NCBI RefSeq assembly: GCF_025146565.1
Contig: NZ_CP102258.1
Span: 3,442,001-3,506,000, forward strand
Length of the DNA stretch: 64,000 nt
Direction of reading: 5' to 3'
From: Bacteroides eggerthii
Lineage (GTDB): Bacteria > Bacteroidota > Bacteroidia > Bacteroidales > Bacteroidaceae
Position numbers and translations under genes: made by a program
Part shown: piece after piece, positions 55,611-64,000 of the stretch
How positions within the stretch are numbered: position 1 is the stretch's first letter
Layout of the letters: each line of letters starts with the position of its first letter
The notes under the pieces: model-generated
Seen by the model: only the letters and a program-made list of their open reading frames with translations
Told to the model about the DNA's origin: nothing
Databases searched by the model: none

Positions 55611-56759
55611 TTACAATACCCCCTTTGAGCTTGGCAATTCATAATGATAGATATCCCGCTTTACAGCCATCTTCAAGGCTCTCGCCAGCGCTTTAAAGAT
55701 TCCCTCTATCTTATGATGCTCATTCTGCCCTTCCGCCTTAATATTAAGATTCATTTTGGCTGCATCGCTTAATGATTTAAAGAAATGCAAGAACATTTCC
55801 GTAGGCATCTCCCCTATTTTTTCACGTTTAAACTCAGCATCCCATACCAACCAGGGGCGCCCGCCAAAATCAAGGCATACTTGACACAAACAATCATCCA
55901 TAGGCAAAGCATAACCATAGCGCTCTATGCCTCGTTTATTCCCCAACGCCCGATAAAGGCAATCACCTAAAGCAAGGGCAGTATCTTCTATCGTATGATG
56001 CTCATCCACTTCCAAATCACCTTTTACATGAATGGTCAGATCCATGCCGCCATGTTTTCCTATCTGTTCCAGCATATGGTCGAAAAAGCCCAGTCCGGTA
56101 TGAATATCACAACGACCGTTACCGTCCAGATTTACGGCTACATAAATATTCGTCTCTTTCGTGATACGGCGCACCTCTGCCTTTCTCTCACCGGCAAAAA
56201 GGAACTCTGCCACCTTATCCCAGTCTTTGGTAGCCAATGCACAGGCATCTTCCAAGCCTTCACAGGCGGCTTCACCACCGGCAGACTTCGGTTTCAGCAT
56301 GTTCGTATCCTCCTGCAAGAAAATAGCGCGACAACCCAGATTCTTCGCCAGTTCCACATCCGTAGTGCGATCGCCTATCACAAAACTATTCACCAAGTCG
56401 TAATCGGGATTTCCAAGATACTTCGTCAGCATACCTGTGCGCGGCTTACGGGTTGGCGCATTGTCTTCGGGCATACTACGGTCTATACATATATCATCGA
56501 ACGTAACTCCTTCGCCTTCCAAGGTTTTCATCATCAGGTTATGTGCCGGCCAAAAAGTTTCTTCCGGAAAAGATGCTGTACCCAACCCATCCTGATTGGT
56601 AACCATTACAAACTCAAAATCCAGTTTGCTGCGTACAAAGCCAAGATTACGCATTACTTTCGGATAAAACTCCAGTTTTTCCAACGAATCCAACTGATAA
56701 TCCACAGGTGGTTCAATAACCAACGTTCCGTCACGATCTATAAAAAGTACTTTCTTCAT
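55611..56759 (-). CDS. hisB: Bifunctional histidinol-phosphatase / imidazoleglycerol-phosphate dehydratase
   Basis: 382 residues. Residues 1-165 form a HAD phosphatase ([30 protein letters not shown]). Residues ~195-382 are the dehydratase with metal-binding [12 protein letters not shown] and [13 protein letters not shown]. The protein catalyses two steps of histidine synthesis, as in enterobacteria. The start overlaps the hisC stop codon by 4 bp. It is the last visible gene of the his operon. A separate PHP histidinol phosphatase at 24042-24908 appears to duplicate the first activity. Confidence 0.94.
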   Translation of the reverse strand: MKKVLFIDRDGTLVIEPPVDYQLDSLEKLEFYPKVMRNLGFVRSKLDFEFVMVTNQDGLGTASFPEETFWPAHNLMMKTLEGEGVTFDDICIDRSMPEDNAPTRKPRTGMLTKYLGNPDYDLVNSFVIGDRTTDVELAKNLGCRAIFLQEDTNMLKPKSAGGEAACEGLEDACALATKDWDKVAEFLFAGERKAEVRRITKETNIYVAVNLDGNGRCDIHTGLGFFDHMLEQIGKHGGMDLTIHVKGDLEVDEHHTIEDTALALGDCLYRALGNKRGIERYGYALPMDDCLCQVCLDFGGRPWLVWDAEFKREKIGEMPTEMFLHFFKSLSDAAKMNLNIKAEGQNEHHKIEGIFKALARALKMAVKRDIYHYELPSSKGVL

Positions 56760-57790
56760 ATTTTTCTTAACGCCTCAAGCAGTTTTTCATTTTCCAATCT
56801 CGTCCCCACCGTTACCCTCAAACAGTTTCCACAAAGTGACACTGAGTTACGATTACGGACAATGATACCTTCACCTACCAGATAATTATAAATCCTCACC
56901 GCATCCGTCACCCGCACCAAGAAGAAGTTCGCATCGGAAGGGAATATTTTCACCGTACAAGGCAATTTTGCAAACTCCTCTTCCAGATTTTCACGTTCTT
57001 CTTTCAGTGTCTTCACCCAACGTTCTATTTCATAGTAACGGTGCAACATCTCCAACGCTTGTTTCTGAGTCAGTTGATTCACGTTATAGGGATACTTTAT
57101 TTTGTTGAGAATCGAAATAACCTCCTGCGAAGCAAAAGCCATGCCTAAACGTATGGCAGCACACCCCCATGCTTTGGAGAAAGTCTGAAGTACAATCAGA
57201 TTGGGATATTTATCCAGCTCACTCAGGAAAGAAGGTGCTTCCGAAAAGTCATTATAGGCCTCATCCAATATCACCAATCCACTAAAACCGAGGATAATTT
57301 TCTCTATTTCATTACGGAGCAAATCATTTCCCGTAGGGTTATTGGGAGAACAAAGAAAAATCAACTTTGTGTGCTCATCCGCAGCCGCCAGCAGCTTGTC
57401 TGCTGAAAACTGAAAATTTTCATCCAACAATACTTTGCGGTACTCCACATCGTTGACCTCTGCACACACTTGATACATACCGTACGTAGGATCTATGGCC
57501 ACCACATTATCTATGCGCGGTTCACAAAAAGCACGGAAAACAAGATCTATTGCCTCATCGCTGCCATTACCCAAAAAGATATGTTCGGGACTTATCTTCT
57601 TTATTCTGGACAGTTCATGTTTCAACTCCCGTTGCATCGGATCCGGATAGCGGTTGTGCGGCATGTTATACGGATTTTCATTCGCATCAAGAAAAACAGA
57701 TGCGGCAGCTCCATTATATTCATCACGTGCCGAAGAATAAGGTTTCAAACGCCAGATATTCGGCCGGGTAAGTTCTTCTAAGGTTCTCAT
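56756..57790 (-). CDS. hisC: Histidinol-phosphate aminotransferase
   Basis: 344 residues, fold-type I PLP enzyme. [15 protein letters not shown] at the N-terminus, [38 protein letters not shown] and the PLP lysine in [16 protein letters not shown] are characteristic. It makes histidinol phosphate from imidazole-acetol phosphate and glutamate. It overlaps hisB by 4 bp and follows hisD after 20 bp. Confidence 0.94.
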   Translation of the reverse strand: MRTLEELTRPNIWRLKPYSSARDEYNGAAASVFLDANENPYNMPHNRYPDPMQRELKHELSRIKKISPEHIFLGNGSDEAIDLVFRAFCEPRIDNVVAIDPTYGMYQVCAEVNDVEYRKVLLDENFQFSADKLLAAADEHTKLIFLCSPNNPTGNDLLRNEIEKIILGFSGLVILDEAYNDFSEAPSFLSELDKYPNLIVLQTFSKAWGCAAIRLGMAFASQEVISILNKIKYPYNVNQLTQKQALEMLHRYYEIERWVKTLKEERENLEEEFAKLPCTVKIFPSDANFFLVRVTDAVRIYNYLVGEGIIVRNRNSVSLCGNCLRVTVGTRLENEKLLEALRKI

Positions 57791-57810
57791 GCAGATTTCT
57801 GATTTATAAT

Positions 57811-59112
57811 TTAGAGAATATCATTTTTCAATTTTAATTCCGCAAGCCGGACAGTCACAGCATTCTTATGGGCATTCAAAAACTCATTAGCAGCCATTTC
57901 CTCAATAGCCGGGCCAATGGTACGTATTCCTTCCGGCTTAATCTCCTGGAAAGTTATCTTACGTATAAAACTGTCAAGGCTGACGCCACTGTACGCTTTG
58001 GCATAACCATTCGTAGGAAGCGTGTGGTTAGTGCCCGAAGCATAGTCTCCGGCGCTTTCCGGAGTGAGAGAGCCCAAAAAGACCGAACCGGCATTAACTA
58101 TACGTTCTGCAACAGACATATATTCTGCCGTTTCGATAATGAGATGCTCCGGCGCATAGGAATTGGTCAACTCAATAGCCTCGTCCATATTACGCACCAC
58201 AATCAGCTTACTGTTGGCAAGAGACTTTTCCGCAATCTCTTTACGGGGCAACAAAGCCAACTGGCGCTCCACTTCTTCTTTCACCGCCTGTTGCAATGCC
58301 GAAGAGGTGGTAATCAACATCGCCTGACTGTCTACGCCATGTTCAGCCTGGCTCAGCAAGTCAGCCGCTACAAAAGCAGGATTAGCCGTCTCATCCGCCA
58401 GTACCTCCACCTCTGAAGGCCCGGCAGGCATATCAATCGCTACATCACGCAAGCTGACCAATTGCTTGGCAGCTGTGACATACTGATTGCCCGGACCAAA
58501 AATCTTATACACTTTCGGTATGCTCTCCGTACCATAAGCCATCGCTGCAATGGCTTGCACACCTCCCGCCTTAAAAATACGGTTTACTCCCGCCACCTTA
58601 GCCGCAAACAAAACGGCCGGATGTACTTTTCCATCCTTGCCCGGAGGAGTACAGAGCACAATCTCCTTACATCCTGCAATCTTTGCCGGAACAGCCAGCA
58701 TCAATACAGTGGAAAAGAGTGGAGCCGTTCCACCGGGGATATACAACCCCACTTTCTCTATGGCAACAGCTTTCTGCCAACAAGTAACTCCCGGCTGAGT
58801 CTCTATCCGTTTGCCTTCAAAGCATTGCGCCGCATGGAATATCTCTATATTCTGCTTTGCCAACCTGATGGCCTTTTTCAGTTCCTCGCTTACCAACGCT
58901 TCCGCTTCTTTCTGCTCTTCTTCCGTTACGGTCAATGCACCCAGCGCTACTTTGTCAAACTGTTCTTCATACCTCAACACTGCACAATCACCTTCCGCTT
59001 TTACACAGTCTATAATACCCCGTACCGTATCGAAGAGGTTCTCCGTATTCATAACCGGACGTTTTAACAATTCCGTCCATTGAGTTCTATCAGGATTGGT
59101 TATCAGTATCAT
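57811..59112 (-). CDS. hisD: Histidinol dehydrogenase
   Basis: 433 residues. [25 protein letters not shown] and [15 protein letters not shown] line the NAD site; [30 protein letters not shown] and APEHLI carry the catalytic and zinc-binding residues. It oxidises histidinol to histidine in two NAD-dependent steps. It lies 63 bp after hisG and 20 bp before hisC in the same operon. Confidence 0.95.
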   Translation of the reverse strand: MILITNPDRTQWTELLKRPVMNTENLFDTVRGIIDCVKAEGDCAVLRYEEQFDKVALGALTVTEEEQKEAEALVSEELKKAIRLAKQNIEIFHAAQCFEGKRIETQPGVTCWQKAVAIEKVGLYIPGGTAPLFSTVLMLAVPAKIAGCKEIVLCTPPGKDGKVHPAVLFAAKVAGVNRIFKAGGVQAIAAMAYGTESIPKVYKIFGPGNQYVTAAKQLVSLRDVAIDMPAGPSEVEVLADETANPAFVAADLLSQAEHGVDSQAMLITTSSALQQAVKEEVERQLALLPRKEIAEKSLANSKLIVVRNMDEAIELTNSYAPEHLIIETAEYMSVAERIVNAGSVFLGSLTPESAGDYASGTNHTLPTNGYAKAYSGVSLDSFIRKITFQEIKPEGIRTIGPAIEEMAANEFLNAHKNAVTVRLAELKLKNDIL

Positions 59113-59175
59113 ATCAGTTTTTTATTTGTATTTAAAAGAAATTCACCTCATCACAGAAAGTCTCCGCGGTGAAAA

Positions 59176-60027
59176 CTAAATTATCATTTTCTCAATCGGC
59201 AGCACCAGAATACCTTCCGCCCCCAATGCTTTCAATTTACCGATAATCTCCCAAAAACATTTTTCGTCCAGCACAGTGTGTACGGAACACCAACCCTCTT
59301 GCGCCAACGGCATCACCGTAGGGCTTTTCATGCCCGGAAGTACGGCTACTATCTCATCCAACTTATCTTTCGGAGCATTCATCAGCACATATTTCTTGTC
59401 TTCCGCTGTCTTCACCGCATCCATGCGGAACAACAGTTCTTTCAGAATCTCTTTTTTATCCTCACTCATGTCCTTATTACCAATCAGAAGAGCTTCGGAC
59501 TTCATCACTACTTCCACTTCTTTCAAGCGATTGCTCACCAAAGTGGAACCGGAGCTTACAATATCAAAAATTGCATCAGCCAGGCCAATACCCGGAGAAA
59601 CCTCCACCGAACCGGTAATCACGTGTATTTCCGCTTTCACTCCCTGTTTCTTGAGATATCGGGAAAGAATACCGGGATATGAAGTGGCAATCTTCTTACC
59701 CTCAAACCATTGCGGTCCCGGATATTCGATATCCTTAGGCAATGCCAGTGACAGACGGCATTTGCTGAACCCCAAACGCTTTATGATTTCAGCATCCTCA
59801 GCCTTTTCCATGAACTCGTTTTCGCCTACGATACCCAAATCGGCCACTCCCGTAGCCACTGTTTGTGGAATATCATCATCCCGCAAAAACAATACTTCCA
59901 AAGGAAAATTAGAAGACTGTACCAACAACGTACGTTTAGTCGCGCTTAGTTTTATATCCGATTCTTCGAGGAATGACATCGTCTCGTCAAAAAGACGGCC
60001 CTTAGCTTGTACTGCAATTCTTAACAT
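59176..60027 (-). CDS. hisG: ATP phosphoribosyltransferase (long form)
   Basis: 283 residues, the long HisG form. Residues 1-205 are the catalytic part (IAVQAKGRLFDE, DDDIPQTVATGVADLGIVGENEF, GIGLADAIFDIVSSGSTLVSNRL). The C-terminal ~75 residues are the ACT-like domain (KYVLMNAPKDKLDEIVAVLPGMKSPTVMPL) that binds histidine for feedback inhibition, so no HisZ is needed. It is the first structural gene of the operon, 68 nt after the attenuator terminator. Confidence 0.95.
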   Translation of the reverse strand: MLRIAVQAKGRLFDETMSFLEESDIKLSATKRTLLVQSSNFPLEVLFLRDDDIPQTVATGVADLGIVGENEFMEKAEDAEIIKRLGFSKCRLSLALPKDIEYPGPQWFEGKKIATSYPGILSRYLKKQGVKAEIHVITGSVEVSPGIGLADAIFDIVSSGSTLVSNRLKEVEVVMKSEALLIGNKDMSEDKKEILKELLFRMDAVKTAEDKKYVLMNAPKDKLDEIVAVLPGMKSPTVMPLAQEGWCSVHTVLDEKCFWEIIGKLKALGAEGILVLPIEKMII

Positions 60028-60094
60028 GATTCGATTTACTATTTAACAATTTATTATTTTCGCTTTGTTGTCCAGCATTAAATGCCGAACGGGA

Positions 60095-60135
60095 GAAACA
60101 AAAAACGAGGTTTACCAATATTCGGTAAGCCTCGT
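60095..60135 (-). terminator. his operon attenuator (transcription terminator)
   Basis: On the minus strand ACGAGGCTTACC (60135-60124) pairs with GGTAAACCTCGT (60116-60105), one mismatch, 7-nt loop, followed by TTTTTG. It lies 48 nt after the hisL stop codon and 68 nt before hisG, the place of a ribosome-controlled attenuator. Confidence 0.88.
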
Positions 60136-60182
60136 CCTCTATATGCTCTTCGTTATACACATACAACCATACGCCCACCGAA

Positions 60183-60230
60183 TTATTCGTCAGGATGATA
60201 ATGGTGATGATGTGCAACGATATTCTTCAT
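60183..60230 (-). CDS. hisL: his operon leader peptide
   Basis: A 16-codon frame, ATG at 60230-60228 and TAA at 60185-60183, encodes MKNIVAHHHHYHPDE. Five of 15 residues are histidine, four in a row, closely resembling the E. coli HisL (which has seven consecutive His followed by PD). The start lies about 16 nt after the predicted transcription start and the peptide is followed by an intrinsic terminator and then hisG. When charged His-tRNA is scarce the ribosome would stall on the His codons and the terminator would be avoided. It is too short for normal gene calling. Confidence 0.9.
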   Translation of the reverse strand: MKNIVAHHHHYHPDE

Positions 60231-60252
60231 ACTTTTTCCATTTTCAATGCGA

Positions 60253-60284
60253 CAAATGTAAACGATTTGTTTTAAACCACCAAG
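60253..60284 (-). promoter_or_regulatory. his operon promoter
   Basis: On the minus strand CTTG (60284-60281), 20 nt, TACATTTG (60260-60253). Predicted start near 60246, about 16 nt before the hisL ATG. Confidence 0.78.
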
Positions 60285-60321
60285 AATTTATCACAAAAAG
60301 TTCATTTTTTCTTTCATTTCA

Positions 60322-60813
60322 TTAAATCAAGGGCAATATCTCATCCGGTTCTACATCACAATGATGAAAAAACATTTCTTTTTCCGCCTTCTCCTGCGGG
60401 AAAGTAAAATAGGTGCAGGTAGCTTCCGTACAGAGTTCACCCATACTGTTATACAGTCTCGCTTCTATAATGGCAATATTACGTTTCTGTTCACGCAACG
60501 AAGCACGCAACACCACATGTGTGTCGTTCGTCGATATGGATTTCCGGAAACGGGTCTCCATCTTTGATGTCACCCCTCCGGTCTGTAATTTACGGAATAC
60601 CACCCAGCCGCAAATCTCATCCAGCAATACGGACTGAATACCTCCATGCAATGTGTTCAACCATCCCTGATACTCAGGACGTGGCTTCCAGATGCTCACT
60701 ACTTCATCGCCATCTTCGTAAAACTCCATTCGTACGCCTGCCTCATTGTCGGGTGAACAACCAAAGCAATTATAGCCTTCCATGTCTTTCCATGGGTTGA
60801 TAATCTTCTTCAT
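60322..60813 (-). CDS. PaaI-type hotdog thioesterase
   Basis: 163 residues with a hotdog fold. LNTLHGGIQSVLLDEICGWVVF has the conserved HGG and the acidic residue on the long central helix, typical of PaaI/acyl-CoA thioesterases. CFGCSPDNEAG near the N-terminus may bind a metal or be structural. It hydrolyses an acyl-CoA; which one cannot be told. It has its own promoter (60838-60870) and ends 38 bp before the his promoter region. Confidence 0.85.
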   Translation of the reverse strand: MKKIINPWKDMEGYNCFGCSPDNEAGVRMEFYEDGDEVVSIWKPRPEYQGWLNTLHGGIQSVLLDEICGWVVFRKLQTGGVTSKMETRFRKSISTNDTHVVLRASLREQKRNIAIIEARLYNSMGELCTEATCTYFTFPQEKAEKEMFFHHCDVEPDEILPLI

Positions 60814-60837
60814 ACAATACTCCTTTTATTCCTCTCA

Positions 60838-60870
60838 CAAAGATAATGATTCTTTATTATACAAGGCAAA
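60838..60870 (-). promoter_or_regulatory. Promoter for the thioesterase gene
   Basis: On the minus strand TTTG (60870-60867), 21 nt, TATCTTTG (60845-60838): both elements exact. It lies in the 73-bp gap after the GDPD-fusion gene. Confidence 0.72.
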
Positions 60871-60886
60871 AGGAGCACAAAGAAAC

Positions 60887-62689
60887 TCATCTGTTTATCC
60901 GTATTTTCAAATAAGCACGATCATCAAACGAACAATTCCCTTCTTGTATTCCTTTCGTACTCTTATACAATCGGATACATAAAGGATCTTTTTCCAGAAT
61001 ATCCGCTAAGTAACATTCCGACGCATACAAAGTAGAGTATAAATGAGGATAACCGTCAGAAGCCAATACTACTTCTTTCGCATCGCCCACCGAAAAAACT
61101 TTCACCCGCTCCATCTGTACAGGGAATCCATCAAACACAGAAAAAGAGAACGGCTGTCCTTGTATCGGACAATTCTGCAAAAGCGCTTGTTTTTGCAGAA
61201 AAGGATAAATAAATTCCCGCCCCGGGTCATGAGATTCCAAATCTTTCATCGTAGCCCCACCCAGCAAAGCAACCTCATTTACTACTGCACGAACATCCGC
61301 CATAATAGCATCAATCTCTTTCTCATTGGACGAATACAGATTATCAATGATACACTGACAATCACCCACCTGCCATACTTCATTCCGGGCATAGCTGTAA
61401 ATCACCCCATTAGCCGTAAAGCGTTTACCCGGTTCAGCCTTCAGTTCATCAAGCAAATTGTGCTGCACATAGAAATCATATATTCTTTCTGTTATCCGAC
61501 GGATGGCATCGGCAGCATCAATATCCTTCGGAAAATTACGTATAGCCTCCAAAGCAAGTTCCATAGCCAACCGGCCGGTTTTCTTACCTTCATAAGTGAA
61601 AGTAGATTTGGCCGTAGCTCCGTCAATCACCGCAGCAAAATAAGGAGTGACAATCATGCCATCCTCATTGGTCTGCGGATTCTTCTTACCCTTCAAAAAG
61701 CACTCCTCAACCTGCAAATGAGGCACGAAGGGAGCCTGAAACTCATTTTCTGATTGCAAGTATGTCCAATCGCGTTCACAATCCATTACTTTCGATTTAT
61801 GTTTCAAATAATCAATCAGGTATGCCGGACGGTCCGTTTGCAAAATAGTCGCACCTAAATTTTCTATCAGATAACCATACCCTTTATCCGGATTCACTAA
61901 TGAGCAATCGTCATCATGCCCGCCAGCATGTGTATCCCACAAAGTATTATACCAAATACGTGATTTCCCGGCCATGATCCTTTTCACTTCGTAGGGTAAC
62001 GGATTCGTATCATGAGCGAATTTAAACTCGATAGCCACCGGTTTCAATATCCGAAGATAATCATTTAACTTGCGGATAGCGTCTTCATCATCCAAATTAA
62101 CTTTGGGCATAAAGATCACTTTATCCAGATATTTTCCGTAATCACGTTGCACATCTTCTGCCGGTGCATTGCTTTTCATTATCACCAGATCGGCAGTTCC
62201 TGTTTTCTCCAATAATTCATAGACCTGGTGAAAATAGTCAAAAGCCTTATCCAGATTCAGCATCACCTTCCCCTTGGCTTCCAACAGTACCTCTTCCAAA
62301 GTAGGGACTTTGTAGATAGTCTTGATATTGCATCCGTTCCGCAGCCGTAATTGCTTGATTTCCGCCAGTGTCAAGTCCTTGACATATCCTTTTCCGGTGG
62401 TTGTACGATCCACCTTGTCATCGTGCATTACTATCAGTTCGCCATCCTTTGTCCGTCCCAAATCTATTTCAACAATATCCACTCCCATCCGGCTGGCATT
62501 CCTCACTGCCTCAACAGAATTTTCACAGGCATTTCTCCAGTCTCCCCGATGAGAGACAACCAGCACATCCTTACTATCAGGGTTAAACAGTTTTTCACGA
62601 ATAGCTGCCACTCTATCCGTTCCCTGCGCCCACACAACAGTCTGGCAGAGCAACAAAAGCAGCAAGATATAATTCTTTCTTTTTTTCAT
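60887..62689 (-). CDS. Glycerophosphodiester phosphodiesterase fused to a PP2C-like domain
   Basis: 600 residues with a signal peptide (LLLLLCQTVVWAQ, residues 1-22), so exported. Residues ~40-290 are a GDPD barrel: SHRGDW at 46-51 and EIDLGRTKDGELIVMHD at 74-90 carry the metal and catalytic residues. Residues ~325-600 show, in order, the PP2C phosphatase motifs: NED (341-343), VIDG (354-357), VGDCQ (441-445), LASDG (542-546) and DDRA (589-592). GDPDs split glycerophosphodiesters to glycerol 3-phosphate and an alcohol. PP2C domains are metal-dependent phosphatases, so the fusion could release free phosphate or alcohol sequentially. Divergent spacing between motifs leaves the PP2C assignment less certain than the GDPD one. 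It lies 62 bp after a SusD gene. Confidence 0.82.
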   Translation of the reverse strand: MKKRKNYILLLLLLCQTVVWAQGTDRVAAIREKLFNPDSKDVLVVSHRGDWRNACENSVEAVRNASRMGVDIVEIDLGRTKDGELIVMHDDKVDRTTTGKGYVKDLTLAEIKQLRLRNGCNIKTIYKVPTLEEVLLEAKGKVMLNLDKAFDYFHQVYELLEKTGTADLVIMKSNAPAEDVQRDYGKYLDKVIFMPKVNLDDEDAIRKLNDYLRILKPVAIEFKFAHDTNPLPYEVKRIMAGKSRIWYNTLWDTHAGGHDDDCSLVNPDKGYGYLIENLGATILQTDRPAYLIDYLKHKSKVMDCERDWTYLQSENEFQAPFVPHLQVEECFLKGKKNPQTNEDGMIVTPYFAAVIDGATAKSTFTYEGKKTGRLAMELALEAIRNFPKDIDAADAIRRITERIYDFYVQHNLLDELKAEPGKRFTANGVIYSYARNEVWQVGDCQCIIDNLYSSNEKEIDAIMADVRAVVNEVALLGGATMKDLESHDPGREFIYPFLQKQALLQNCPIQGQPFSFSVFDGFPVQMERVKVFSVGDAKEVVLASDGYPHLYSTLYASECYLADILEKDPLCIRLYKSTKGIQEGNCSFDDRAYLKIRINR

Positions 62690-62751
62690 AACTCAGATGT
62701 ATCCTTATTTTATATTATTCGTATCTGTCATACTGAACGTAGTGGAAAGTC

Positions 62752-64000
62752 CTAATAGTATCCTTCATTCTGCTCCTCGGTAATCACACCGGCAGGACTC
62801 AATCGGTCAATATGCGTCTGAGGTATCGGGCGCAACTTATGGAACTCTTTCAAACCGGTGGCATCCGGATTAAATGTTTTCACCCATTCATAGAACTTCT
62901 CGGTACGCACCAAATCTTCCCAACGACAAGTCTCACCAAGCAACTCCCGTCCCCGTTCGTCCAACATAAATTCCACAAAATCCGTATTACGCAGTTGAGC
63001 CTCAGTGACCTTAATCGCATCGTATGTACTATGCGTATCATTTACTCCTCCCTCAATGGTATAAAATTGCGGAGCCTTCACTTCCCCCTCATGCCATGCA
63101 GCACGTTCGCGCACCTTATTCACATAAGTGGCAGCCAAGTCATAATCGCCTTTTCTCCCCGCAGCCTCGGCAGCAATCAGGTAAGTTTCTCCCAAACGCA
63201 TCCGTACCCATTCACGAGAAGACGCCTTCTCGGCAACCGACGGACGATTAGGTGCCATATGCTTTATCAGATTGGGATAATGCTTCAGATCCTGCACTTC
63301 ATACGGATAATAGACATACTTTTTACTGGCACGCAGTTTCTTCATTTCCAGACTTTGCGCTTTAAATCCTGTTTTTTCGACAGTATAATAAACAGCTGTA
63401 TCTCCTAATGCAAACTTTTCTTTCCCTTCCACTTGTCCTTTGGCAGGATCGGGGGTAAAATACACGCTTCCGCCATCTTCCAACTTCTTCCACACAGGAA
63501 TTGTTTTCTCGTTGTTGGAAAGAAATGCCCAACGGAAACTCTTATAGAAACGAGAGTCATTTTTACGGTCGAATAAACCGAACAACGTTTTTTCACTTGG
63601 CCGGAACCGTTTATATGGACGTCCGTAATTGATGTCACGCTGCATGCCCGGTTCATCGTCGTACACCGGCAACCAATACAAATGGAAAGTATTGCCATCA
63701 TCATTAAAGATAGAATTGTTGGTAAACTGAACAGCAAAAATCACCTCCGAATTTCCCATATTGTTGATGTCCCATAAATCCGCAAAGTCTTTGACCAGCT
63801 GATACTCTTTACCCTCCTTAATAACCATTTCCGAATAATACAAAGCACTATCCATATCAGTAGGTTTCTGTCCCCGCTTATCAGCGACCGCACTACCCCG
63901 GGTGAGATAGACCTTCGCCAACAGATGAGCCGCTGCATAGCTGGTGGCACGTCCTTTTTCCTTGGTCGTAGGAGCTAAGTTAGCGGTACACTCCCGCAAA
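62752..64000 (-). CDS. RagB/SusD outer-membrane lipoprotein, 5'-truncated by window edge
   Basis: At least 415 C-terminal residues; the N-terminus with its lipobox lies beyond the right edge. ATSYAAAHLLAKVYLTRG is the TPR-like region, EWVRMRLGETYLIAAEAAGRKGDYDLAATYVNKVRERA a hallmark SusD stretch, and FMLDERGRELLGETCRWEDLVRT with HKLRPIPQTHIDRL the C-terminal SusD signature. It is a cell-surface ligand-binding lid for a SusC transporter, expected just upstream outside the window. The downstream exported GDPD suggests a phosphodiester-containing nutrient rather than a plain glycan; this is inference. Confidence 0.93.
   Translation of the reverse strand, partial: LRECTANLAPTTKEKGRATSYAAAHLLAKVYLTRGSAVADKRGQKPTDMDSALYYSEMVIKEGKEYQLVKDFADLWDINNMGNSEVIFAVQFTNNSIFNDDGNTFHLYWLPVYDDEPGMQRDINYGRPYKRFRPSEKTLFGLFDRKNDSRFYKSFRWAFLSNNEKTIPVWKKLEDGGSVYFTPDPAKGQVEGKEKFALGDTAVYYTVEKTGFKAQSLEMKKLRASKKYVYYPYEVQDLKHYPNLIKHMAPNRPSVAEKASSREWVRMRLGETYLIAAEAAGRKGDYDLAATYVNKVRERAAWHEGEVKAPQFYTIEGGVNDTHSTYDAIKVTEAQLRNTDFVEFMLDERGRELLGETCRWEDLVRTEKFYEWVKTFNPDATGLKEFHKLRPIPQTHIDRLSPAGVITEEQNEGYY

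Noticed and set aside
60002..60217. 71-residue reading frame over the his leader
   Set aside because: It is out of frame with hisL, overlaps the attenuator hairpin and has no family resemblance.
1..64000. CRISPR array, rRNA or tRNA genes
   Set aside because: No regularly spaced direct repeats, no rRNA segments, and no cloverleaf-like sequences noticed on either strand; a dedicated tRNA scan was not possible.

Overview
The window is a 64 kb chromosomal segment from a Bacteroides-type gut anaerobe (Bacteroidales; species not determined). Supporting signs are the many promoters of the Bacteroides form (-33 TTTG or CTTG, about 20 nt, -7 TAnnTTTG), the lack of obvious Shine-Dalgarno sites, Mfa/Fim-type fimbriae, a SusD protein, S46 dipeptidyl peptidases, GldE, tryptophanase and inositol-lipid genes. 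I see no rRNA, tRNA, insertion sequence, prophage or CRISPR array.

Layout. 1-9777 (leftward): a type V (Mfa/Fim-like) fimbrial operon. It holds a DUF3575 protein, a DUF3868/OmpA-like protein, the major fimbrillin, the Mfa2-type anchor and three accessory or tip lipoproteins, the last cut by the window edge. Upstream lies a 335-bp segment bounded by perfect 26-bp inverted repeats, then a tyrosine recombinase. The only good promoter in the segment points away from the fimbrial genes, so the assembled orientation looks OFF. 10017-16425 (rightward): polyprenol-phosphate glycosyltransferase, dihydroorotase, a stand-alone MetH reactivation domain, an ECF sigma factor with a membrane partner, a membrane metallophosphoesterase and PlsC. 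16475-23907: a DUF4369 lipoprotein, an anaerobic sulfatase maturase, tandem S46 peptidases (DPP7-like then DPP11-like, judged by residue 673) and two thioredoxin-fold proteins.

24042-31854: PHP histidinol phosphatase, ABC-F protein, DUF3805 protein, a membrane transglutaminase-like protein, and a response regulator/sensor kinase pair. 31890-33744: a cobalamin riboswitch, then an intrinsic terminator, then tryptophanase, an apparent link between B12 status and indole production. 33745-37330 (leftward): mutY, ssb, gldE and a phosphopantetheinyl transferase. 37459-39700: HU, a 30-residue COX24/AURKAIP1-like protein and RNase G. 39722-44801 (leftward): the inositol-lipid cluster (myo-inositol-phosphate synthase, PgpA-like phosphatase, GtrA, CDP-alcohol transferase, PAP2/IPC-synthase-like protein) ending in a PI-PLC-like gene.

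44904-51079: a DUF5686 outer-membrane protein, then aspT-aspD (aspartate:alanine exchange plus aspartate decarboxylation). 51069-55577 (leftward): tolC, a sigma-54 response regulator and its kinase, with a sigma-54 promoter and a 14-bp-arm palindrome in front of tolC. 55611-60284 (leftward): hisGDCB behind a classical attenuator with a His-rich leader peptide (MKNIVAHHHHYHPDE) too short for normal gene calling. 60322-64000 (leftward): a hotdog thioesterase, a fusion of glycerophosphodiester phosphodiesterase with a PP2C-like phosphatase domain, and the C-terminal part of a SusD protein.

The strongest observations are regulatory: an invertible fimbrial promoter, a B12 riboswitch on tnaA, a his attenuator, and a self-contained sigma-54 circuit. 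Identities rest on motif recognition by eye; no database search was run.
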